From the NCBI RefSeq assembly GCF_900177425.1, contig NZ_LT840184.1:430562-494561 (forward strand): DNA of 64,000 nt, in the 5' to 3' direction. Position numbers and translations under genes: made by a program. Below, in pieces: positions 33,076 to 41,847 of the stretch. This DNA is from Paenibacillus uliginis N3/975 (GTDB taxonomy: Bacteria; Bacillota; Bacilli; Paenibacillales; Paenibacillaceae). The notes beneath the pieces are model-generated. The model ran no database searches. It was given only the letters and a program-made list of their open reading frames with translations, and was not told the origin of the DNA. Position 1 is the first letter of the stretch, and each line of letters starts with the position of its first letter.

Positions 33076-35535
33076 CTAAATTTGTAGCTCAGCTAACTGC
33101 TGAATTTGTTGTTTGGAATTCGGATTGACCTTCATCAGGTTGTCCATTAAAGCTTCATCGCTCTGTCCCTGCTTTTGAAGGGACGCAAGGTACCACTGAG
33201 CAATATCCTGATTGGCCGTCTGAGACAGATCTTCTTGAAGGCCGATCTTCAGGGTAGCTGCTGCCTTATCAGGCTGGTTGGTCATAAAGTACATTTTGCC
33301 TGAATTCAAGATCATTTCAGGAGTGTTTTCAAACGCACGGCCTTGGAGTTGTCCTTCCGGCAGTGTAGTGAGATGTTGAATACCAACCTGCACTTTCTCG
33401 AAAGCTTCGGTTCCACTCTTGAAGTACTTATCTTTTGCAGCCGTATCACCTGTTCCTAGTGCCTGATAGCCCAGGTCAAGTGCTTGGTTAATAATCCGCT
33501 CATACCATTCAATATCCCATTTAAATTTGTAGGCGTTAGCCGTAAGCAGATCGAATGCTTTATCTTTCTCATTCTTCAGTTCATGGCCTTGGATGAGACG
33601 ATTGATCATGAACTTGTTGTACGGCTCGTCCTTCAGAGCTTTGTTCAGAAGATCAACCGACAAATTGTAGAAGCCCTCATCTTGTGTTTGTTTATAAGCT
33701 GAGTGATACAGAGACGACAGAATAAGCACGGAGTCCGGATGGCTTGGGCGTATACTAAGATCCTTGTCGAGAGGTGCCTTAATCTCTTCAAAAGATTCGC
33801 TTGTCTGGGCTAATTTTCGTGCTTCCCATGCCGAGCTGCTGGCCTCAATATATCGAATAGACGTAATCAGGATCACGATTGCACCGATCCCTACGGCAGC
33901 ACTGTATATTCCTCTGGCTGTCGTATCTTTCACCTTCCATTTTGTCAGCGGCTTGCTGTCCATTACGGCAGCCATACCACCGAGTCCAAGGAATACTAGA
34001 ATCCCCATAAATACATAACTTAAGTTAAAGTCCAAAATACTGTGCATCAATATGGATAACACAATAATCACATACAAGAAGTGAGAATTACGGCCTTCTT
34101 CATCGGCTTTCATGTATCCACGAATATATTTATAGAAAATATATAAGATAAACGACATGAAAATAAGGAATCCGACAATCCCGACTTCAATCAAATACTG
34201 CAAGAAGAAGTTGTGAGCCTGACGGCTGGTGTACGGGTTATTTTGATACTGTTCATAAAGCGAGGCCCAAGCTCCTCCGCCTGCTCCGAATATCGGATAA
34301 TCGGCAACAACCTTCATCGCATCTTTATAAAATGTAAAACGTTCCAGAACACTGTGCTGGTTAAAGTTGATGTTATCCAGGCGGATAGCGATGTTTTGCG
34401 GCAGGATATTTTTCACACTCGTGCCGATGAATAAGAAAATCAGCAGTCCGCCAATAACAACGGAACCTACCGGAATCCATAGACTGGAACCTTTTTTTGC
34501 AGACCGTTTGTCTAGCACCTTATCTAGCATTGGAGCAACAAACCTCTGAATGACCCATCCGAGCAATCCGACTACTACGGATACCCCGAGCAGGATCCCC
34601 CAACCTTTGAGGGCACCACTGCTGCTAAACTTTTCATTCAGCTGCAGTCCCAGTTCAGTAACTGGCTTAGAGATGAGAAGCGATGCCACACCTGCAATGG
34701 CACAGTATAAAATCCACAGGATTTGCTTCGCTGGTTTCAGGAACACGAGCAGCAAAACGAATACCACTGGAAGCATTACAAGTCCGCCCCGAGACAATGT
34801 CAGCAGCAAGGATACAATGATTGGTACCAACATGAAGCTGTGGAATGCCTGGCTGTACCACTTACGTGAAGTAGTAATGAAGAATATAGCTGCGAACAAA
34901 AATGCCATCAGAAATGCAGCATATGTATTGGCGTACTGAAAAACGGAAGTTAAACGCAGACCGTTGGAGTCAACCATCACGGCGTTTGTGTAGATACCGT
35001 TAAGAACCGTATTGGAGAACCATTTTGCAATTGCACCTGCGGTCTTTCCTTGTCCAAACCAATGCAGCAGCCCGAAACCTACGATAAGATAAGCTACCGT
35101 CATGATTGTGGTCTGGATCACCCGGTTGCCCATTTTATCCCGGAGTAGATATAACCCGATGACGAATATAATGGCATAAATGCACTGAATGATGACCATG
35201 TTCATTGCGAGATAGTGAGAAGCAGCGCTGATTAACGAAATAGCATAAGTTAAAGGAAGTAGAAGTACACCCACCATCAGCAAATCCCGCTGATCCTCTA
35301 AGCGAATACTTTTATAGTACTGGGCGATCCATAGAAATAGCAGAATACAAGCGGCAGCAGCAGCCCAGAAGATAGGCTTCTCAAACTCTAGCATCTGGCC
35401 ATTAAACAACGCGGTTTGAAACGGTGTCCAGGCTAGAAAGGCTATCAGACCAATTAATAATGCCCAAATAAATCCTGACGATTTTTCGACGTCTCTCGAC
35501 CTTTTGGCATGTTTACCGTATACTGGATTAGACAA
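33076..35535 (-). CDS. O-antigen ligase / Wzy_C family membrane protein with C-terminal TPR region (WsfB-like oligosaccharyltransferase candidate)
   Basis: 819 residues, TTG start with AAGGAG upstream. About 11-12 membrane helices in the first 560 residues with a large periplasm-side-type loop holding the family motif RQAHNFFLQYLIEVGIVG (the conserved HN), then a soluble C-terminal part of about 240 residues with helical TPR-like repeats. Wzy_C proteins polymerise or ligate lipid-linked glycans. In Paenibacillus alvei a protein of this kind, WsfB, transfers the S-layer glycan to tyrosine. Its place beside a glycan cluster with ABC-type export (which needs no Wzy polymerase) favours ligation over polymerisation. 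Confidence 0.75.
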   Translation of the reverse strand: MSNPVYGKHAKRSRDVEKSSGFIWALLIGLIAFLAWTPFQTALFNGQMLEFEKPIFWAAAAACILLFLWIAQYYKSIRLEDQRDLLMVGVLLLPLTYAISLISAASHYLAMNMVIIQCIYAIIFVIGLYLLRDKMGNRVIQTTIMTVAYLIVGFGLLHWFGQGKTAGAIAKWFSNTVLNGIYTNAVMVDSNGLRLTSVFQYANTYAAFLMAFLFAAIFFITTSRKWYSQAFHSFMLVPIIVSLLLTLSRGGLVMLPVVFVLLLVFLKPAKQILWILYCAIAGVASLLISKPVTELGLQLNEKFSSSGALKGWGILLGVSVVVGLLGWVIQRFVAPMLDKVLDKRSAKKGSSLWIPVGSVVIGGLLIFLFIGTSVKNILPQNIAIRLDNINFNQHSVLERFTFYKDAMKVVADYPIFGAGGGAWASLYEQYQNNPYTSRQAHNFFLQYLIEVGIVGFLIFMSFILYIFYKYIRGYMKADEEGRNSHFLYVIIVLSILMHSILDFNLSYVFMGILVFLGLGGMAAVMDSKPLTKWKVKDTTARGIYSAAVGIGAIVILITSIRYIEASSSAWEARKLAQTSESFEEIKAPLDKDLSIRPSHPDSVLILSSLYHSAYKQTQDEGFYNLSVDLLNKALKDEPYNKFMINRLIQGHELKNEKDKAFDLLTANAYKFKWDIEWYERIINQALDLGYQALGTGDTAAKDKYFKSGTEAFEKVQVGIQHLTTLPEGQLQGRAFENTPEMILNSGKMYFMTNQPDKAAATLKIGLQEDLSQTANQDIAQWYLASLQKQGQSDEALMDNLMKVNPNSKQQIQQLAELQI

Positions 35536-36253
35536 AGTTTACAAGTCTCCTTATGCTAAGATATGACAATATTTTAGCATAAGCTGAGAGAAGGAACTAT
35601 AGACAACATTCTGTAAAGCAATAATAAGGACTAACTATCGACATGAAATGCCACTGTTTTTCTTTGTTGCAGGTGCTAGTAATGGAATGAGTACGAAAAG
35701 GTGTCCTTGCTTTCTCTAATGCAGGGTCTAAAAGAAAACTCTTCCCTTACTGGGTGTATGCCTTCTTGTGGCAACCATTTCTCATTCAACAGTCACCTTC
35801 TTAGGGAAGAATGATGAAATAACTCAGGAGGCCTATTCTAATCTGCCTTTTTTAAGAATCACCTCTGGTTTCCATTGGTATATCTAACGATTTACATTTT
35901 TTTACTTATTAAAATCAAGTGAAGATGGATTGGCAAATCAGTTACTGGCCCCACAATTTGGTATTTAATAGTTTCTGGACCCTTTTAGGCTTGAACTATA
36001 AGCAATTAGTTGATAACCATTGATTTTTACTTATAGGATACTAATTACTCTAGGTGCATGAATAATCGTATACATACTTATTTATTTCAATGGATATATT
36101 TGTTCGGGCAACCATTTGTATATTTATATATTTCGTATTGGCAACCATTATTTATATACCATTAGGCAAATGCTTGGAAGCGATGCAGTGGACTTAAAAG
36201 AAATTGCTACCTTAGAAGGGTATCTTCGAAGATTCTTAGCGGAGGGTTCATTC
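35536..36253. other. Long AT-rich intergenic region before the polysaccharide operon
   Basis: About 720 bases with no supported gene. The exact decamer GGCAACCATT occurs three times (35770-35779, 36107-36116, 36140-36149), the last two 33 bp apart. It probably holds the promoter and leader of the glycan operon, but I cannot place a convincing -35/-10 pair. I see no JUMPstart-like or riboswitch signature I can defend. Confidence 0.45.
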
Positions 36254-39200
36254 ATGAATAAGATTAACCAATTTTATAATTTTATAATAGATGTTTTTAA
36301 AATTCTTTTCAATGGAGACAAGAGAAAGGTGATCTTTCGGAAAGCATACGCGATATTCAAGGAATTCGGTTTGATAGGTTTTGTAAGAGCGATAAAAAAT
36401 AAGGTAAATAAACGACAACTATTAGATGGTATTGTTATTAAAGAAGAGGGAGAGATGGAGGGACTGCCCTATAGTGGACCCGTGTTCATTGCGGGGGACA
36501 ACACTGGCCGTAAGCTCTTCCGGCAGCAACAGGAGGAGTACTCAGAAGCGATCATTGGACAAATGACTGAGGAGTTGGAAAAGAAGGTTTGCTTCAGCAT
36601 CGTACTTATTCTGGGACGTACAGAGATAAGCATGTTGAAGAGGACTTTAAAATCCATTCAATCGCAAATCTATGGTCAATGGGAACTCTGGACAGTTGAT
36701 ATGGGATCTAAGGATAGGCGGGGGGTGAACCTCTTAAGTGGAGAAGCAGAAAAAGACTCTCGAATCCATTTGCTGGAGCTTAATGGGCAGAAAATGGAGA
36801 AAGCGGAGGCTTACAACCTTGCACTGAGTAAAGCATCGGGTGCTTATGTGATTTTTATGCATCCGGGTGATCAATTAACACCCGACGCTCTTTTTTGGGC
36901 AGCAAAAAGTTTGGACGACGGAGAGGACGTCGACCTTCTCTTCTCGGATGAATGCCATGTCGATGAGAGGGGTAACTGTTTTAATTTCTTTTTTAAACCA
37001 ACTTGGTCTCCACTGTTGATGGTTAGATCCCCATATCCTGGGAACCTTTCTGTGTTTAGGAAGGCAGCTTTGCAGGAATGCGGAGAATTTGACAAAGGAT
37101 TTGATAGTTGCGCGCTTTATGAAATGATATTGCGGCTCTCTAATTGCGGAGGAGAAATTCGGCACATTGAGCGGATCTTATATTTAACATACGCAATGGA
37201 AAAGACAGAAATAGTGCGCCGACGGGAGAAATCTAGTCGGATAAAGGCATTATCCCAACACATGTGGCGTATGAATTACCCAGCTTCCGTCTATGAGCGA
37301 GACGGACATAATTTTATATCCAAACGGCGGAGTGAAACTCCTCTTGTCAGTGTGATTATTGCTACAGACCATGCGATTGACATAATGAGTAGTCTGCCAC
37401 AGTTGTTGCGGGATACTGCGTATCCCAATTATGAAATTGTTATTGTAGCAAATTCTGAATTATCAGAAGAAATCGGAGAGGCAATGCCAGGCTTAGGAGA
37501 ACGGCTGATTCTTTTACCGTATGATGGACCTCTTAATAATTCGAAAAAATACAATCTTGGTGCAGCAACTGCCAAGGGAGAGTATCTTGTTTTTCTAAGT
37601 GACAATATGTATATAGCGCAGCGAGATTGGTTGAATCACCTTTTGGATATTTTGGATTTTCCAGGGGTTGGAGCAGTATCCCCTGCTGTGATTGACTCGG
37701 AAGGTAGAGCGGTTTATATGGGGGGGCGGATTGGTCAGCATGGCGGTAAGTTGTATGAAAGTACATTTCTGGGCCAATCATTTTACAGTAATGACGACCG
37801 AGCGCTGACTCTTCATATAAGCAGAGAAGCTAGCGTGTTAAGCAAATATTGTTTTTCGGTGCGAAAAGAAGTCTTTTTTCAGGTTGGCGGTTTAAATGAT
37901 AAAGATACTTGGAACCGATACTTCGAGCTGGATTTTAGTTTCCGAATCCAAGATGAAAATCTCCGTTGCGCTTTTGTTTCGACAAGTGTTCTTTATCATA
38001 ATGTAAGACCTGACGTGGAAAATAATAGTCCGCGAGATAGAGCATATTTGTATATCATAAAGCAGTGGCATGCTTATCTGGAAAGGGACATTTTGTTTAC
38101 AGATAGCATGTTACAGTATAGTACAGACTGTGATAACCTGCCTAACCGTCTCCTCCTTCCCAAAAGCCTGCTTAAGGGTGAAAAGGGGAACATTCTGCTT
38201 ATAAGCCATGAGTTGTCCCGGACTGGCTCACCGCAGGTTGTATTTGAGGCGGCTAAAGTATTGAAGGATCAGGGGTATTTTCCAGTTGTAGCATCTCCGG
38301 AAGATGGCCCCCTGTCGAGAGACATTTTGGCGGAGAAGATTCCGGTTATTATTGATCAGGATCTGTCGAAATACAGGGCTTATCGCCCGAATGAGGTGCC
38401 CAAGTCCATATCACTGGGTATTGATGACTTGTTGAGAAACTTTGATCTTGTGATTGTGGCCTCCATTGTTAGTCATAATTTTATCAACTGCTATAATGGA
38501 TCGGATATTCCTTTTCTATGGTGGATCCATGATGGTGGGACGGGATATAGCTTTCTCGAAAACTATCTACCTAAGCATTTGAAGAGCAATGTTTCCGTCT
38601 ATTGTGGTGGTAGATATGCACAGGAAATGTTGGAGAAAAGTCGGCCGAAATATTATTCAGAAGTACTTTTATATGGAGTTAAGGACTGGGCTGACATGAA
38701 AAAAATAATCGTCCAGCGGGAAAAAATACGGTTTCTATTTCCTGCAACTTTTGAGATAAGAAAAAATCAGTTGTTATTATTGGAAGCAATAGGCATGTTG
38801 CCGGAGGCTATTACGGAAAAGGCGGATTTCTTGCTGATAGGCAAAGTTGGTGATGAACTCTACTATCGAAGTGTAGAAAATAAGGCCAATGAACTTGCCA
38901 ATGTCAGGTTATCCGGGCCAGTTCCATATGACAAGTTGATGGATATTTACTGTGAGACTGCCTGTGTGGTTGTTCCATCTATTGACGATCCCATGCCAGT
39001 TGTCCTGGCGGAGGCAATGATGATGTCCAAGATTGTGTTGTGCTCTGACATGACGGGAACGGCACGTTACATTGAGGATGGTGTAAACGGATTTTTATTT
39101 AGTAGTAAGAATGCTTCTGAGCTGAAAGAAAAGCTGGAGTACGTTATTGGTAACTTTGATACGATGAATGATGTACGCAAGGCAGGTAGGAAGACATACG

Positions 39201-39289
39201 AACAGTATTTCTCTCAAGAAATATTCACCGAAAATTTGGTTAGCGTAGTGGAGAAGAATATAATTCGCTTTACGGAGGATAATAAATGA
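36254..39289 (+). CDS. Three-module glycosyltransferase (GT2-GT2-GT4)
   Basis: 1012 residues from the ATG at 36254, which has GGAGGG seven bases ahead. The longer frame (from 36116) lacks one. Module 1 (about 90-320) is GT2-like (IQSQIYGQWELWTVDMGS, then the SDE acidic motif). Module 2 (about 355-620) is a second GT2-like domain (TPLVSVIIATD...YEIVIVANS, VGAVSPAVIDSEGRAVYMGG). Module 3 (about 650-1005) is a GT-B/GT4 enzyme (SRTGSPQVVFEAAK, then the donor site DDPMPVVLAEAMMMSK). It should add several sugars of a repeat unit on the cytoplasmic side. Fused multi-transferases of this size are typical of ABC-exported glycans (WsaE, WbbA/B classes). Confidence 0.82.
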   Translation: MNKINQFYNFIIDVFKILFNGDKRKVIFRKAYAIFKEFGLIGFVRAIKNKVNKRQLLDGIVIKEEGEMEGLPYSGPVFIAGDNTGRKLFRQQQEEYSEAIIGQMTEELEKKVCFSIVLILGRTEISMLKRTLKSIQSQIYGQWELWTVDMGSKDRRGVNLLSGEAEKDSRIHLLELNGQKMEKAEAYNLALSKASGAYVIFMHPGDQLTPDALFWAAKSLDDGEDVDLLFSDECHVDERGNCFNFFFKPTWSPLLMVRSPYPGNLSVFRKAALQECGEFDKGFDSCALYEMILRLSNCGGEIRHIERILYLTYAMEKTEIVRRREKSSRIKALSQHMWRMNYPASVYERDGHNFISKRRSETPLVSVIIATDHAIDIMSSLPQLLRDTAYPNYEIVIVANSELSEEIGEAMPGLGERLILLPYDGPLNNSKKYNLGAATAKGEYLVFLSDNMYIAQRDWLNHLLDILDFPGVGAVSPAVIDSEGRAVYMGGRIGQHGGKLYESTFLGQSFYSNDDRALTLHISREASVLSKYCFSVRKEVFFQVGGLNDKDTWNRYFELDFSFRIQDENLRCAFVSTSVLYHNVRPDVENNSPRDRAYLYIIKQWHAYLERDILFTDSMLQYSTDCDNLPNRLLLPKSLLKGEKGNILLISHELSRTGSPQVVFEAAKVLKDQGYFPVVASPEDGPLSRDILAEKIPVIIDQDLSKYRAYRPNEVPKSISLGIDDLLRNFDLVIVASIVSHNFINCYNGSDIPFLWWIHDGGTGYSFLENYLPKHLKSNVSVYCGGRYAQEMLEKSRPKYYSEVLLYGVKDWADMKKIIVQREKIRFLFPATFEIRKNQLLLLEAIGMLPEAITEKADFLLIGKVGDELYYRSVENKANELANVRLSGPVPYDKLMDIYCETACVVVPSIDDPMPVVLAEAMMMSKIVLCSDMTGTARYIEDGVNGFLFSSKNASELKEKLEYVIGNFDTMNDVRKAGRKTYEQYFSQEIFTENLVSVVEKNIIRFTEDNK

Positions 39290-40230
39290 AAAAGTATGTA
39301 GTCTTGGGTGGTAGTGGTTTTATTGGGAGGAATTTGGTCAGTAAGCTAAGCAAGGATAATCATGTGCTGGTAGCTGATAGATTTTGCAGACCGGAATTTG
39401 AGACAATGAAGAATATTTCATATATGAAATTTAACTTTACAGAAGAAGAGAGCTTTGCCCCGCTTTTAGATGATGCCGATACAATTATTCACTTAGTCAG
39501 CACACTGTTTGCCAAGGACGGTACGGAAAACCTAGGAGCTGAGGTATCGGCTAATGTTCTCTCTACGATTCGTCTTCTAGAAGACATGGTCGGTAGGAAT
39601 GCAAGTCTTCTTTTCGTATCTTCGGGGGGGACGGTGTATGGGGAGGGGGGAGAATCACCAGCTTTGGAGGATGATGCAAAACACGCTTTCTGCGGATATG
39701 CTCTCACCAAAACCATGATCGAAAACACCTTGGAGTTATACAAAAATCAGCATGGACTCCGCTATCAGACCGTGCGTTTGAGTAATCCTTATGGCTTTAT
39801 GAGCACTAGTGGCCGTATGCAGGGACTGATTCCAATCATGGTGAATCGAATTTTGCATGAAGAGCCGATTACCATATGGGGAGACGGAGAAAACATTCGG
39901 GATTATATCTTCATTGATGATGTTGTTGACGCAATTACGGCAGTCCTGAATTATGAAGGTCAGGAAAATATATTCAATGTGGGTACGGGGGTTGGTTACT
40001 CCAATAATGAGATTCTAAACTTGGTGATCGAAAAGCTAAGTCTGGAAAAGCCCCCATTTGTTCAATATTCTACAAGTCGTAAGTGTGATGTTAGAAAAAA
40101 TGTTCTCAATATTGAAAAAATCACGAAATGTACGGGGTGGAAACCGAAAACTGGGATTGAGGAAGGGATTGAGTTGGTGATACGTGAGTATAAAACTAAA
40201 ATTCAGTCCTCAATCCCAGTTGTAGAATAG
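39286..40230 (+). CDS. NAD-dependent sugar epimerase/dehydratase (GalE-like)
   Basis: 314 residues, extended SDR fold. NAD motif GGSGFIG at 8-14, catalytic Ser/Thr and Tyr-X3-Lys (SSGGTVYGEGG then YALTKTM), and the UDP-sugar-type C-terminus. The ATG overlaps the end of the preceding transferase by four bases. It probably makes a UDP-hexose precursor (4-epimerisation) for the glycan. The precise sugar cannot be read off. Confidence 0.82.
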   Translation: MKKYVVLGGSGFIGRNLVSKLSKDNHVLVADRFCRPEFETMKNISYMKFNFTEEESFAPLLDDADTIIHLVSTLFAKDGTENLGAEVSANVLSTIRLLEDMVGRNASLLFVSSGGTVYGEGGESPALEDDAKHAFCGYALTKTMIENTLELYKNQHGLRYQTVRLSNPYGFMSTSGRMQGLIPIMVNRILHEEPITIWGDGENIRDYIFIDDVVDAITAVLNYEGQENIFNVGTGVGYSNNEILNLVIEKLSLEKPPFVQYSTSRKCDVRKNVLNIEKITKCTGWKPKTGIEEGIELVIREYKTKIQSSIPVVE

Positions 40231-40239
40231 GTGTACTAT

Positions 40240-41847
40240 ATGGAACATAATCTACAGTTTTTGAACTATGAAACAGCAAACCAATATCAGGAAATGATGG
40301 ATCATAACTTTTTATGGCCGGATTGGGAACCCACTGCAGAATTCATTGAAGACGGGATAATTGTTCCAGTAGAAGCCTTTTATGATGAAGATGGTCTATA
40401 TAGATATCGTGGTGGCGTGTTGGACACTGAGGGGGATTTCGTGAAATCTTCTGGTTTATATAAAGGTTTGGATGGCAAAAATAAATTCCTATCCATGGTG
40501 GAATGCCCTAATGTAGATTTGGATGATTGCGTGTATATAGACGAAGAGGTAGTTTATTATGGATACTTCATCTACCATTGGGGTCACTTTTTATTTGAGT
40601 CGACCAATAGGTTATGGTATTACTTGCAAGAAAATTGCAAAGCTAGGGGAATTCGACTTGCTGGCGTCTATAATGGTAAAAAGCCGGATGGCAATTTTGA
40701 ACTTTTTCATAATTTGCTCGGAATAGAACAAAATGATTTGATCTTGCTGGATCGTCCAACTAGATTTAAACGTGTAATTGTACCTAAAGCTTCCTGTGTA
40801 TTAGGTGGAACGCCAAACTTTTATTACTCTGAAGAATTTCTTGCGCCATTTAATAAAATAATGGACTCGGTTCCTGCGAGACCGGGCAGAAAAGTTTATT
40901 TGACTCGTACTAATCTGCAGGAAGGTAATACCATTGGCGAGGAAGAAATTGAGAATAATTTTCGTAGAAATGGATTTGACATTATTGCTCCAGAAAATGA
41001 ATCTCTAACAACGATGGTTTCTATACTAAAGGAAGCTGAAGTTGTTGCTGGATTGAGTGGATCTAATACTCATAACTTACTTTTTTCTAGATCTAAATCT
41101 AAGACAATTATTCTTAACCGAATGCAGCATACAAACTATACACAAGAAATGGTGCATCAAGCTAGAAATATTCAGGCAGTATATATTGATGTTTATTCTA
41201 CTTTTTTGCCGGTTACTCATGGTAATGGGCCATTCTTAGTATCTGTTAATGATCACTTATTTAACTTCCAAGTTAGTGTAGGGATGGTTCCCTACCATTA
41301 TTCAGCGTATCTTTCAAATGATAGTATCACTAGGTTTCTGCAGAAATGGAGTACGGTGTACCATAACGAACCATCCGCGAATTTGTATTTCAATAATATA
41401 CAAGAAGAATTTATTAATAAAACCTACTCATTTTTTGTGAAGAATGAGCGGGGGTTAAAACAAAAAGAAATAAGCAAAAAAATCAGTCTATTTCTATGGA
41501 TTCATAAACTTGGACTGAAAAAAATATATGAAATTATTAACACTGATAAAAACAGTCTCTCTGATCTTAATGTTATTAGATATTCTTATTTTTTCGATGA
41601 GCAATGGTACCGAAAAAAATATATGGCAAGTACAAAAGATATCGAACCTGCTGCTCACTATCTCTATCATGGCTATAAAGATGGTAATGATCCATCTCCA
41701 AGGTTCTCCACAGAAGGTTATTTTCGTTTATATATTGATATTCTAGAAGGAGGGATTAACCCTCTGTGGCATTACGAAAAACATGGAAAATTTGAAGGTC
41801 GTCAGATTGTTCAATGTTCAAAAAGAAACTTGAAAAAGGATGGATAA
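40240..41847 (+). CDS. GT61 family glycosyltransferase with C-terminal polysaccharide-protein repeat domain
   Basis: 535 residues from the ATG at 40240 (AGGTG upstream). A GTG directly after the previous stop (40231) is also open. The central part has the GT61/DUF563 marks: YGYFIYHWGHFLFESTNRLWYY and EVVAGLSGSNTHNLLFSRS. The last 90 residues are a separate module with two F-D/S-X2-W/Y-Y-X4-Y...HYLYHGYKDGNDPSP-type repeats, seen at the ends of many exopolysaccharide proteins of unknown role. A second, shorter GT61 protein lies at 45.9 kb. Overlaps the next gene by eight bases. Confidence 0.8.
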   Translation: MEHNLQFLNYETANQYQEMMDHNFLWPDWEPTAEFIEDGIIVPVEAFYDEDGLYRYRGGVLDTEGDFVKSSGLYKGLDGKNKFLSMVECPNVDLDDCVYIDEEVVYYGYFIYHWGHFLFESTNRLWYYLQENCKARGIRLAGVYNGKKPDGNFELFHNLLGIEQNDLILLDRPTRFKRVIVPKASCVLGGTPNFYYSEEFLAPFNKIMDSVPARPGRKVYLTRTNLQEGNTIGEEEIENNFRRNGFDIIAPENESLTTMVSILKEAEVVAGLSGSNTHNLLFSRSKSKTIILNRMQHTNYTQEMVHQARNIQAVYIDVYSTFLPVTHGNGPFLVSVNDHLFNFQVSVGMVPYHYSAYLSNDSITRFLQKWSTVYHNEPSANLYFNNIQEEFINKTYSFFVKNERGLKQKEISKKISLFLWIHKLGLKKIYEIINTDKNSLSDLNVIRYSYFFDEQWYRKKYMASTKDIEPAAHYLYHGYKDGNDPSPRFSTEGYFRLYIDILEGGINPLWHYEKHGKFEGRQIVQCSKRNLKKDG

